A DNA stretch of 64,000 nt from Bryoerythrophyllum caledonicum (Eukaryota > Streptophyta > Bryopsida > Pottiales > Pottiaceae). Of the stretch, positions 33,386 to 43,380 are shown piece by piece; the stretch's first letter is position 1; each line of letters opens with the position of its first letter. A program made the position numbers and the translations under genes. Under the pieces are notes generated by a model. The model did not search any database, had not been told where the DNA came from, and saw only the letters and a program-made list of their open reading frames with translations. The stretch is taken from positions 40,523,158 through 40,587,157 of the forward strand of contig OZ020514.1 of NCBI GenBank assembly GCA_963971425.1, given 5' to 3'.

Positions 33386-34777
33386 ATGGAGGACAATCAC
33401 CGTCAGGCTGTGCGTGATCGTTTTCCAAGTTGAGCTAAGGGCATCTCCGTACCCGATTGGCGGCTTTGATTCCAGCCGTAGCAGAAAGAGAAGCGCCAAC
33501 GGACGCCGTCGTTTAACGATTGGTATGCGTTTGAGCTCTTGCCCCAACATTTGGCGTTGGAGGCTCTTCAGCCATACAGGTGGTGGACCATGCAGCACGA
33601 TGCTCAGTTGCGTCTTGTTGAAGAGTACTGACGCGAGCGTGTGGAGTTGGTAACTGTGCTCAAGGAGAGTGCGGTTGCCCAGCTCTCGGCTTCCACCAAG
33701 GAGCCCAAGGTAGAAGAGGGTTTCCTCGGTGAGAATTGTAGGGGCAAGGACATTATTGTTGTGGCCGAACGGTCTGGCATGGGGGCCATGTCACGTTTGG
33801 CCATGGCTATATGTACGGCATTTATGGCAGTTGGCGATCCGCTAGCCTTCGATCCTTTGGCACAATTCATGGCGCACTTGGAGGTGGAGTACAGGGGATT
33901 CAAGCGTGATCCAATGCAGGGCATCCAGGAATTCCGCCTGGAGCAGGACGATATCCCACGCATTATGTTTACCCAGTTGGCTGCTAAGTCTAGCGAGAAG
34001 GCAGAGGACAAGGAAAAGAAGCCGGTCACTTATTCGTATTGTAGCAAGTTTAGCCACAGTGAGGAAAATTGCTTCGTTCTTTACCTAGTCAAGCGTTTTG
34101 GGCCTTCAAGCGCTGGATTTGATGCGATGAAGACACTTCAGATTGAGATTGCCGAGCTGAAAAAGCATATGAGCACAATGGCCTTATTGGGGCAAGTGGT
34201 AGATACCAGTGTGTCGGTGCGGCGTCCAAGTTTATCTTCTGCTATGCATGTCTATTTGTATGGCGCTTCCATGGAGGTTGTGGCTGCAGTTGCCACTCGT
34301 GTTCAGACCATAGCACAGGCAGTGTAACCTTCATCCAGTGTACCAGTTACCAGTGGTCGTCTACGCCATGTGGGATTATCGGACCACATTGGTCAATCAC
34401 GGCTACAAGTGTTGTTTGGCATTGCGGATGCAACAGCTACCCGTGCCGCTTCCCCATTGCCTAGCGTACCACCAACTTCTTCCACTCATGTGGATGCCGC
34501 TCATTCCTTGGCGTACAAAGTGTTGCGGTTGCTGGAGTTTGTCGGTGTAGACTTTTTGACATCGGATTTTCAACCATCCAGTGTATTTCAATTGGCAGAT
34601 AGCATGTTGGAGGGCAAGGAGCCGATGTCATCATTGGAGGTGTTGCAGGCAGCGACGGCTCCACCTACCGACGAGAATTAAGTGGCAATGCGGGCCAAGT
34701 CGGCGGCGGAGGTTATTTCCGCGTTTGAGGCCAATGCTACATCCACACTTATGGAGTAGTCCTCCGAAGATCAGTCC
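33386..34777 (+). pseudogene. Gag of gypsy element 2
   Basis: ATG 33386 opens MEDNHRQAVRDRFPS and the frame continues through stops: FNDWYAFELLPQHLALEALQ, then RERVELVTVLKESAVAQLSA, a segment near GDPLAFDPLAQFMAHLEVEY, and a zinc knuckle region TYSYCSKFSHSEENCFVLYL. In the knuckle the first Cys position of C-x2-C-x4-H-x4-C reads Tyr (TAT), which fits TGT to TAT. A coiled, Ala/Ser/Pro-rich linker follows to about 34680. In-frame stops include TGA 33431, TGA near 33626, TAA 34325, TAA near 34679 and TAG near 34757. Gag would form the particle. Confidence 0.75.
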
Positions 34778-35450
34778 TTGATCTTTGGAGTGGCTAATTT
34801 GTCTAATATTGTAGCCCGGTCGGCACGAGAGCGACCGAATGTGTGTCGAGGGGTGGTACGCTTGGTAAACGATGACGGAGTCATGGTGGTTGGTTGTGCC
34901 GACGGCAATCCCTTCCGAGCTACCCCCCTCCGTGTTAAGTTGGACTCCAGAGCTCAGCCAGTGATGATTGGCAAGTTGTTAGCCCAAGATTTGGGTCTAG
35001 GTGCTTTGGACCTCGACCATTTTTCATTTACAATTGTTACATCAGTAGGGGGCACGGAGAAGGCCATAGGCTACATCCAACATCCGTTGCAGTTAATGTT
35101 TGGCGTGGGATCTAATCCTTTGTTCTCCCACGTTTCTCTCCAATGCGCGATGACTAGCGCCACCAACTACGACATTTTGGTGGGTCAACAGGCGCTTTAT
35201 CCCCTCAGTTTCAGGGTGGATAACTGGACGGAGGAGGCTTGGATTAGGCGTGGGTGGTCTGCGAGTGATGGCAGAAAGGAGATCATTCCAGTTGCCTTTG
35301 CAGCTAGCGCAGTGACTTCCATGGCGGATGCAATGTACGGGTGCAATGCTTTGACATCCAATTTGCCATGTGGTTCTACGCTTTTGGAGGAGACATATGC
35401 TTTTATGTCCGGGTTATTGGAATCACGTGAGCACAGATCACTAGAGATCC
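34778..35450 (+). pseudogene. Retropepsin-like protease of gypsy element 2
   Basis: The frame reads TPLRVKLDSRAQPVMIGKLL, AQDLGLGALDLDHFSFTIVT and SATNYDILVGQQALYPLSFR. The layout (strand, L-D-S-x-A, then I-G-x-x-L-A, then Y-D-I-L-V-G-x-x-x-L-Y-P) is that of gypsy aspartic proteases. The catalytic D-S-G triplet reads D-S-R, a Gly-to-Arg change compatible with one G-to-A transition. It is fused in frame to gag upstream and to the methyltransferase downstream, with no stop between 34778 and 35773. The enzyme would cut the polyprotein. Confidence 0.75.
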
Positions 35451-35599
35451 CTACACTTCATTTCAAGGATCTCATTCCTCCATGGGGAACTCATTTGGAG
35501 CTCACACGCCGCAGTTGGGAGAATGTGGAGGCTATTGATGCTCCCCACCTTTCAGTGAACTCTTCCACTCCGTTGTTGGCTCGTACTATGCAGTGGCGA

Positions 35600-36612
35600 C
35601 CACCGGATGAGGGTATTACCTTTGTGGAGTTATTTGCCGGTATCGATACTAGACTCGCGGCTGTGTTAGAAGCCGAGCTTAAGGTACGACGGTATATCCA
35701 GGTGGATTTTGGTTTTGCAGCCAACCGTGTTGCTCACCATCACATTCAGCGTCTTCTGGCGTTGTATTTGGATTAGTTACCACCTTCTGTGATTCGAGGG
35801 TATTTTGGCAAGTTGCCACGTGATGTGACGTTGATCAGTGAGGATGATCTTCGCCGGTTAAGTCACGTGGACTTGGTGATTGCCGGATGGCCTTGCCAAC
35901 GCCATTCACGAGCAAGCAGTGGACGTGGCTTGGATGATCCACCGTCGGGTCTCTTTGCGGATTTGCTCAGGCTCATCCATCGGTAGACTATCCACCAATC
36001 AATGCCACCGGGGTACATTTTTGAGAATGTACTCCAATTAGGAGATACACAAATGAAGGAGCATGAAGATGGGGCATATATCCATCACCTTCTTGGCCCC
36101 TCCACGCTTGTTGATGCCGTGGCGTTGGGCTCTTACGCCCATCCACCACGTTGGATTTGGACCAACATGACATCATCCACATTGCTCACCTCTACACTTG
36201 CTCAAGTGCAAAGGCCCATGCGTCGTGAGGTAGATGACAAATTGGACGACCACTGTGCTTCCACAGAGGTTACCAAGGTTGATGAGCCATCATTGGCCGT
36301 GGTCAACCGCATTGGTTTTACACAGGGGCGTTTCCCACGTTGATGTGCTACCCGGGATCTTCTGCTTTTAGGACACGCGGTCCGAGCATGGTTTGAGATT
36401 CATCTTCCCAAACTTACGAAGAACCTTATGCCGATGAAAGGGATCAGGCGATGGGCTTTTTGACAAGCACCGTCACCGCACCGGATCTCACTGAGGGCGA
36501 GCGTCATTATTTGTTGGGTCAAGCCATTGACCTCAATACCCTCGTTTGGATATGTGGCCTCTGTTTTGTCGCTCGAAGCCGTTTGAGTGATCATCCACGC
36601 ATGTTGGGGGTA
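35600..36612 (+). pseudogene. DNA (cytosine-5) methyltransferase domain within gypsy Pol
   Basis: Canonical motifs occur in linear order. Motif I is FVELFAGIDTRLAAVLEAEL (from 35621; the second glycine of the F-x-G-x-G loop reads Asp). Motif IV is VDLVIAGWPCQRHSRASSGR, with catalytic Cys at 35894-35896, then GLDDPPSGLFADLLRL. Motif VI is the GYIFENV segment (Glu-Asn-Val at 36023-36031). Motif VIII-like is LGSYAHPPRWIWTN. A motif IX/X-like end reads ADERDQAMGFLTSTVTAPDL, ERHYLLGQAIDLNTLVWICG. The order I-IV-VI-VIII-X is that of DNMT3/bacterial enzymes, not the permuted order of plant DRM. The protein transfers methyl from SAM to cytosine C5. Stops at 35774 (TAG), 35984 (TAG) and 36341 (TGA) and a frameshift before motif X inactivate it. 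It lies between protease and RT. Confidence 0.88.
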
Positions 36613-37021
36613 GACTCTGATGGCTAGGGGGCAACGGTGCCACATCTCACAGAGATTGAGGAAGCGGAGTTGTTTATTTATTGAAGAGGCATGTTGTTGA
36701 GGAGCTTCGTACTCAGCGTGTCTTTGTAGCCTTGGCCGAGGACTTTGGTCGAGAGGTTGCCCGGGATATCTTTGCCCGGTTTTATCATCACGACATGGGA
36801 ATTTTTGTGAATCTTGTGAGTGAAGAGTGTGGGGGCATGAATGCCTTTTTTCCTACCAAGTAGCAATCACCGGTCGTGCCGGTAAACGGTGAGACTTCTA
36901 CGGTGGAGAAGGAGACCACGGAGTTTGAAGATTGGCCTTTAAATTTGGGGCCACGTCTTACCTGTGCGGATGCAAAAAGGGTACGAGCGTGTATACGTTC
37001 GTATCGTAGTTGTTCTGCCTT
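36613..37021 (+). pseudogene. Connector between methyltransferase and RT
   Basis: Protein-like sequence in one frame: VVEELRTQRVFVALAEDFGR, EVARDIFARFYHHDMGIFVN, LVSEECGGMNAFFPTK, TAG at 36861, then an acidic linker with GETSTVEKETTEFEDWPLNL and a short helix RVRACIRSYRSC. It has no motif I recognise. Position and continuity in frame with the RT suggest it is the RT N-terminal extension of this element family. Confidence 0.55.
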
Positions 37022-37900
37022 TAGTCTCTATGATTTGGAGGGCTATAGAGGCAAACCAATTCACATCCAGTTGGAAGACGACCACTCGATCTTCCGACGA
37101 CCGTACAAGCTCAGTTTCTCTGAGAAAATTGGGGTTTAGACTCGTTGTCAGGAGTTGTTGGCCGCCAGCTTTATTGAGCTATATAACGGCGAGTACACTT
37201 GTGCCACGGTCATGCCATCAAAAAAAGATATCTTTGGCAGCTGGACGAAGAAGCGGATGTGTGGGGACTACAGGCAGGTCAATCGTAAGACCAAGTTGGA
37301 TCGGTATCCCATGCCCACGCCAGAGGAGTTGTTTGATGTGATAGAACACGCCAGAGTATTTAGTACTCTAGATTTGCGGTCCAGTTATCACCAATTACCA
37401 TTGATGGTGGACGACCAGATGAAGACCGCATTCTAGGGATATGATCTCGATGGAAGAGATCAGCTCTACCATTGGAAGTTTCTTCCATTTGGCCTCAAGA
37501 ACGCACCCGTTGAGTTTCAGAGGGTGATGGACCGGGTGTTGACCAGTTTACGGTTTGCCCGATGCTACATTCATGATGTTATTTTTTTTAGTAGCAGCCC
37601 ATAAGAGCATGTGAGGCATCTTCAGGCACTGTTACGGCAGTGGGGATTGCACTTGTACCATCGCAAGTGCAAATACTTCCATGACCGGTTGCCAAACTTA
37701 GGACATATTGTTCCAGGAGGTCTTGGCGTGCAGCAAGCAAAGGTTGACGCGCTGCAGAAGATTCCTAATCGACGTGTCACGCCTCAGAGCTTTTCTTGGC
37801 TTGGCGAATTACTATCGCCGATTTGTCAAGAACTTTAGCTTGATTGCCAAGCCGTTGACTATTCTCACGGAGAAGGATCAGCTATGGACTTGGCGACGGG
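37022..37900 (+). pseudogene. Reverse transcriptase of gypsy element 2
   Basis: Gypsy RT landmarks are HIQLEDDHSIFRRPYKLSFS, KKRMCGDYRQVNRKTKLDRY, PMPTPEELFDVI, HARVFSTLDLRSSYHQLPLM (first catalytic Asp), [20 protein letters not shown] and [12 protein letters not shown], where the usual Y-x-D-D box has His in place of the first Asp. Then come HLQALLRQWGLHLYHRKCKY and, in a shifted frame, [23 protein letters not shown] at 37137 and 37434 and TAA near 37601 look like former CAG/CAA. A frameshift occurs near 37770. It would have synthesised cDNA. Confidence 0.85.
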
Positions 37901-38363
37901 AGTAGCAGGCATTTGCTACTTTGATGTTGAAGCTCGGTTCATTGCCTCTACTGAGGCATCTAGATGCTATACGGCTTTCCACTTGCACACAGATTGGAGT
38001 GTTGTAGGATTAGGAGCCGTGTTGACTCAAAAGGATGATGAGGGACGGGAGTACGTTGTGGCGTTTGCTTCTAGGAGCAACAACAAAGCAGAGTCCAGCT
38101 ATTTGTCCTATGAGGGAGAAGCTTTGGCCGCGGTTTGGGCCATAGCTTATTTTAGGCCCTAATTGTGTGGGCAATGTTTTACCTTGGTGACCGACCACCA
38201 GCCTTTCAAGTGGCTCATGGAGTCTGACAGGCTACTGACAAGCTTTCCGGGTGGGCTCTGTTGCTTCCGGAGAACAACTTTGAGGTTGTACACCGGGCGG
38301 GCATCACTAACTTGGATGCGGATGGGCTATCGTGCAATCCAAGTCCGTCGGAGGAGGATTTGA
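37901..38363 (+). pseudogene. RNase H of gypsy element 2
   Basis: The frame holds [20 protein letters not shown] (first Asp of the active site), [40 protein letters not shown] (catalytic Glu) and, after TAA 38160, FTLVTDHQPFKWLMESD (third Asp). All three acidic residues are kept. This is the Ty3/gypsy-type RNase H that follows the RT in the polyprotein. The flanking tether is broken by frameshifts. Confidence 0.8.
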
Positions 38364-38694
38364 CTCGTGCTAGGTGGCATGGGGACTGTGATAGAGAGGC
38401 AGTTCCGGGGTGCGTATAGGGGCCTACCTCAATTTGATGTCTAGCTCAGCGTCAACGTTACCTGATATGGGAGCGGATGAAGAACCGGACAAAGCCTAGG
38501 TTGTTAGCGATGTGTGGGAAGACGTTTTAGTCTTGCACAAACTACAACATGGCATACTTCTGCCCAATCATTCGGCCATGGAGCGTGATTGAGTTGGACA
38601 CCGAATAGCAAGGTTCCGTTGGGAGAACGGCCTTCTATTTTGGTTGTAGCCAGATGGGACTAGGCGCATAGTTTCCAGACCGGATCAAAGGGCT
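38364..38694 (+). pseudogene. RNase H-integrase spacer, heavily decayed
   Basis: This stretch between RNase H and integrase carries short protein-like pieces on the plus strand with several stops and no single frame. It would correspond to the spacer before the integrase zinc-binding domain. Confidence 0.4.
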
Positions 38695-39623
38695 TTGTTG
38701 GTACGGCAAGTACACAAAGACCTTGGACATTTTGGCGTGCGACGGACTCATTCAATGTTGCACAGCCAATATTGGTGGACCGGCATGTTTCAGCAGGTCG
38801 CCACGTACGTTTCACGGTGTGAAGTCTGTAATCGGGTCAGATCCAGCTTCAACACCTTGTCACCACTCTTACAACCATTCTCCATCATGGGTTCAGGCTC
38901 ATGTTGGTCTCTGGATTTTGCGGGGCCGCTTGTTGTCACCCCACGTGGAGCGATGTACGTGTCGGTGATGGTGGAGCACTTTAGCAATTGGATTGAGCTT
39001 GTAGCACTACCACAGAACTCCTCGGAGTTGGCGGCCATGGCATTCCTTGACCGGGTGCTGGCTCGTTTCGAAGCCCCAGCTGAGGTGATGACTGTCCAAG
39101 GGCGTGAGTTCCTTGGTGCTTTCGAGGCTTTGTGCACCAAAGCTTTGATTGACCACCGTACCACTGCTCGGGATCATCCGGAAGCGAACGCTTTGGCGGA
39201 GCGTGTGGTTCATACCATCAAGCGTGGAGTACGAAAGTATGAATTACTTTGGGGTGGCCATTTGATTGGGATCTGATGATATTATGGATCGCCATGGGAT
39301 ACCAATTTAGCCGGCAGGTCTCTTTCGCCGCTTTCAATCCGTATCAGTTGTTGTACGGATGGGAGCCGATTCTTCCCAGTTCTGTATGGTAGAAGTGGGC
39401 CCCAGTTGTGGACTTGGATGATCTAGAGGTCTCGATCCAATGTTTGCGTGATCGGGCGGAGCTCTTCAAGCGGGCCATGCCAATGGCCATGGAGAATTTA
39501 TCCATCACTTAGCATCGCGACACGTTACAGTACGCTCGCATTCGCAGCGGCGCTTACAGACCTCAATTGCGGCGTTTCTCCACTGTAGATTACGTTTATT
39601 TGTAGCGTGAGGCGCCTACGACA
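38695..39623 (+). pseudogene. Integrase of gypsy element 2
   Basis: The N-terminal H-x-H-C-C zinc domain reads QVHKDLGHFGVRRTHSMLHS and QYWWTGMFQQVATYVSRCEV, C-N-R. The core has CWSLDFAGPL (first catalytic Asp), FEAPAEVMTVQGREFLGAF, where the second Asp position (T-D-x-G) reads Val, and HPEANALAERVVHTIKRGVR (Glu present). After 39276 the frame shifts and continues with FSRQVSFAAFNPYQLLYGWE and, after more stops (TAG near 39391, 39511 and 39604), YARIRSGAYRPQLRRFSTVD, the usual C-terminal region. Integrase inserts the cDNA. The Asp-to-Val change alone would abolish activity. Confidence 0.85.
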
Positions 39624-39983
39624 TTGGACGTCAAGGCCGAGCGCACCATTCTTCGTGTGAAGAATGTGTTGCTCAGTGGCATCTTGTTGATAGAAGGCAA
39701 AGATGGCCGGGAGTTTTGGGAGCACTCCAAGAACTACGCGCCCTGCCATTTGCCCATTGATGGCTCCGTGCATCCTGAGTTGGCCGTTGTGCCACAGGGT
39801 CTTCCGTGTCTTGTGTATGGTGAGAAGAAGGGTGCGGCTACCATGTTATTATGCGACCGTTGTAAGCGTGGCTGGCATATGGCTTGCTTGACGCCGCCCT
39901 TGTCTACTCTATCGCCTGGGGATTGGACTTGCCCTCGTTGTAGGAGGTCTTCGAGCTACGTTTCATCAGATGAAACAACTTGA
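39624..39983 (+). pseudogene. PHD zinc finger at the C-terminus of gypsy Pol
   Basis: After the integrase tail (DVKAERTILRVKNVLLSGIL), a PHD finger follows: GLPCLVYGEKKGAATMLLCD, RCKRGWHMACLTPPLSTLSP, GDWTCPRCRRS. The spacing fits Cys4-His-Cys3. The second Cys of the first pair reads Tyr (CLVY), consistent with TGT to TAT, so this copy may not bind zinc fully. PHD fingers read histone H3 tails. At the end of an integrase one could target insertion to marked chromatin, as chromodomains do in chromoviruses. That role is inferred. Confidence 0.8.
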
Positions 39984-40302
39984 TTTTTTCCTGGACATGT
40001 CACTAGTATGGTGTCCTGCCATTGAGTTGAAGTTCCCGGTTTTGTTTCAGGGATAGGCTACATGGAGATTGACCAAGGGATTGGCAACAAAGTTGCCTAA
40101 GGCGATTAAGGATGGGGCTCACATCACACCTCGCATATCCTGTCTTAGTTACTTCTCTATTGGTTCATTGATGCGGCAAGGGATTACATCTTCAACTGGA
40201 TGTGTACAGTTGTTGCAGCGGCATCACTATGGCGACTGTCTACATAGTGTTGTTTGGTCCTAGCCGGATAGAAGGTCTCTTTATCCGCTAGGGGGAGCAT
40301 TT
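39984..40302 (+). other. 3' untranslated region and polypurine tract of gypsy element 2
   Basis: Non-coding tail after the PHD frame (the frame ends TGA 39981-39983). It ends with CTAGGGGGAGCATT at 40289-40302, a good LTR-retrotransposon polypurine tract, directly followed by TGAGGGTGTACTACG, a plausible LTR start. I found no second copy of this LTR in the window, so the LTR length is unknown. Confidence 0.5.
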
Positions 40303-41428
40303 GAGGGTGTACTACGTATACTTGTTTTAGTATATGTTTTTTGTTTATTTGATGTTGGTTGTGATTCTCAATCTATTGTGTTTAGCGATCTTCGTTTACA
40401 CGGCAAAAATATTGATGAAAAAAATTAATAAGAATTGTAAAAAAAAAATTAAAAACAAAACAAAACAAAATAGAAGTTGTGAATTAGATTTACCACCAAA
40501 AGGAATGCCGATAATCATTTATATTACAAGATTAAAAACTGATTGCAATAAGACAAGACAAATATGTTATAAGCATTAGTTAATGATTGATGTAGAGAAT
40601 GTATAGTGAGACCACCTTAAGAGAAGTGATTTTAAGAGAGGTTTGAAGAGAGGTTTTAAGAGAAGTGATTTTAAGAGAGGAGTAAAGAACCTTGAGTTCT
40701 AAAGTCTGAGAATATGTGAATTTTATTTTTCTTAAATTAAAATGAAGTAATAGCCAATGACCTTGAAAAAAACAATTAGAAAAAGGATATACCTATTCAT
40801 AGTTTTAAGTAGTGAAAATAAGCTTAAGGACAATAAAAAGATATCATAAAGTTTAGGTACTTAGAGTAGTACCTCACATGTCCGCGTTTTAAAATTAAAA
40901 ATATATATATATTTGAACATAAATAAAAGGTAAGAAATAATGGAAAAATAAAATAATAAAGTGGAATTAGTGGTAAGGAGAAAAATAAGAGAGAACATGA
41001 TAATAAATGAGAGCTGTCATGATTAGATAAAATTAGTGCAATTATTAGTATAGGAAAATCCATCTACTTAATTATGTAGAATGTTTTGAATTAAAAAATC
41101 AATGAGAATAGAAGTGAAGAAATAGCAGCATCAGGATCAGTAAATATACAATTGGAATGCGTTCCGATGACTAATATACTAAGGCTTATGGCTTGTTACT
41201 TGAAAGAAAACTCAAAAAGCAAAAACAAATACACAAGTATGTAAATGAAGGGAAAGATATTATAACTCAAGGTGTAAAGTGCAAGAACAAGAAAGTATAA
41301 CAGATAATTGGAATGAAGACTTAAAAGAAATATGAAGAGTAAAGAACGAGACGTAGCTAAAAGATGATATTTCAAGGACAAAGGTTGTTGAAGTCAACGA
41401 GGACGTCTCTCAACAAAGACGGAGGCTA
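40303..41428. other. AT-rich stretch, including putative 3' LTR start and a tandem repeat
   Basis: No coding frame. The first part may be the 3' LTR of gypsy element 2. At about 40617-40683 AAGAGAAGTGATTTTAAGAG and related units recur (two to three copies of a ~40-bp unit). The rest is A-rich DNA up to LTR B. Confidence 0.4.
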
Positions 41429-42804
41429 TGCAGAGCCAAAACCTTTAAATTGGACTTCTTCACAAATTTAAGTGTGAACATGGTTGTGGATATTTAGAGA
41501 ACTAGGTATTTAATACTTTGTTTTAGACTTAAGTAGTTAAATTCTTAAAGTGGACATGTTTACAACAAAACCTTAAAGAGTAGTGTGAAAAGGTCAAAAG
41601 CCACACCCTTTGGTTGGATTGCACCTTTAAGTGAAAGGATGTGAGGATGTTATGGCATCAACTTTAATGGTTGATCTTGAGGAAAAATCCTTTCCAAGAC
41701 GTGTACCTCTTGGATTTCCCAAGACGTCTACCTCTTGGATTTTCAATAGTATAAAGACCTTGAGAAATTGGCATTTGTGGCTATTTCCACAAGGAGCTTT
41801 GGAGCGAGTTCTAGCTTTTAGACCAAGCTAGTTGGTGCCTCTTAAGGTGTAAGAGTTTACTTATTAATATATATTATTATTGCATTTGTATGTCTTTAAG
41901 TCTTCTGGTTGTGACTTAAGTCATGTGTATGTGCATTAATAGGTCTTTATTATTAGTTTAGGGCAGAATCCCAATCATTAAGGCGACGTGCATGACCTTA
42001 TGTGTGTGTTAAGCATTAGTCATAAGTATGTAAGACTTATTGGAGTTAATGTATCATAGTCTGATTTAATGCACCAGTGGGTAATATGCATAAGTATAGA
42101 CTAAGGTCTTAAATAGGACGGTGAGAACGTAAGGACCTCAAGATTGAGTGCAGTATACTTAAGTAAACAGGGTCTACAGTGAGGAAGCACGTGAGTAGAA
42201 GTCAGTAGTTTTAAATCTGAGTGTTATTATTGAAGAAACGAAGGGAATAAATGTGGGACACCACTTACATCAAAGGGTTAATCATAGCCATGATAGATTC
42301 AAGTCAAAGCTTTACAGGTGCATTATTAGATCTTGAATCAACTCGTGTATGGATTATAAGACTAACCTTGAAAATAAAAATTCTATCACGTGGATCGGTT
42401 GGACGGACGTGAGAAGAGGAGCGGTTGCATGAGGTAAATTTGTGATTATTTAACATAGCATAATTAAAGAACTCATGCATTGAAACTTGATGGAATATTC
42501 CATCAGCCCAACGTGGCATAGGTCTAGGAGTGGGTGCACAAAACATAATCTTAACATGAATAATGTATGTTCACTGATATAATGAATCCTGGGAGTTAAC
42601 AGTGCATCACCCTTAAGAGTGATGCTAAGAGAGACCCATTTCCTTATAGCATAGTGAATATCCTTAGGTATTAACCTGACGGGTAGCTTTAACTATCTAA
42701 TTAGAATCCAATTACTAAACAACAGACGAAAGGTCATCCCCGAGAGCGAATCCAAAGTTACGAGAGTATCTTGGGTTTTCCTTGAGAGTAGAATTTTGGA
42801 TTCA
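41429..42804 (+). mobile_element. LTR 'B' (direct copy of LTR A)
   Basis: About 1.38 kb starts TGCAGAGCC and ends GGATTCA(CA). It aligns end to end with 9051-10443 in the same orientation. It has two, not three, 25-bp promoter repeats (41694-41743), TATAAAG at 41750-41756 and the G-box at 42387. It may be the 3' LTR of the element that begins with LTR A: ATTAT precedes A at 9046-9050 and ATTAC follows B at 42807 if B ends CACA. It could also be an independent solo LTR. An antisense 80-codon open frame (42304-42546) is a shadow also seen in A. Confidence 0.75.
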
Positions 42805-43183
42805 CAATTACATTAGATGAATAAAAGAATCTTAAGTAATTAATTAAGAATTCACTAATACTAGCCTAAGGTAAATGGAATTTGACCCAAATAAATCTAT
42901 TTGAATCAATGGTGACTTTAGAATAACTAACAATAACTCACCGTTGAACCTACATAAAAAAATTCAAGTACAAATTGAAGGAAAATAATATTAACTGAGA
43001 AATTCACTTTAGTTTGATTTCAGCTGACTTGGACTATAGTTCCTTGACCTTTGCCTTTAACAATCTGTTTCTTTTACTGTTTGTTTTTTTTTCTTTAATT
43101 CTTTTATTAGTTGGCTTTAACTAATTTATGTGACTTCGTATTATTACAGTTATGACTTAATCACAACTTCAGTGACGACGGAA
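42805..43183. other. AT-rich stretch, host side of the hAT insertion
   Basis: No gene is seen. This unlabelled DNA lies between LTR B and the left target duplication of the hAT element. Confidence 0.5.
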
Positions 43184-43191
43184 CCGTGCAC

Positions 43192-43380
43192 CAGGGTTGA
43201 TTTTTCACAAAGTTTTAACCCGTCCATGTCCGAAAACCTTGAATTGAACGGCAAAAAAAATTGCAGCCCGTCCCAAAACCGGTAATCTCAAAACCAACCC
43301 GTCCATGGAAAGGTTAAAAAAAAAACAACCCGTCCCAAAACCGGTTCAAAAAAGAAATACCCGTCCCGTATGTTTATAAA
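43192..43380 (+). repeat. Left hAT terminus with subterminal AACCCGTCC repeats
   Basis: ACCCGTCC-like motifs occur at about 43228, 43264, 43298, 43328 and 43360, several followed by CAAAACCGG. Related motifs (AACCTGTCC, AACCCGTCC, ACATGTCCC) lie at about 46938, 46988 and 47025 near the right end. Clusters of short repeats next to the termini are the usual transposase-binding sites of hAT elements. Binding is inferred. Confidence 0.65.

Larger units (their letters stand above)
33096..40300 (+). mobile_element. Ty3/gypsy element 2 with a DNA methyltransferase and PHD finger
   Basis: Internal region of an LTR retrotransposon with the order gag, protease, cytosine-5 methyltransferase, reverse transcriptase, RNase H, integrase, PHD finger, then a polypurine tract (CTAGGGGGAGCATT, 40289-40302). 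Gag, protease and most of the methyltransferase share one reading frame from 33386 to 36343 with only in-frame stops, so they were one polyprotein. The rest of pol follows in other frames after a few shifts. The element is GC-richer than its surroundings. The 5' LTR is not identified, and the 3' LTR would begin just after the polypurine tract. All key domains carry damaging changes, so the copy is dead. Confidence 0.85.

Noticed and set aside
35600..36612. Methyltransferase motifs as a host DRM or CMT gene nested in the element
   Set aside because: The domain is in one frame with gag and protease, has no introns, lacks UBA, BAH or chromo domains, and its motif order is not the permuted DRM order. 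It is element-encoded.
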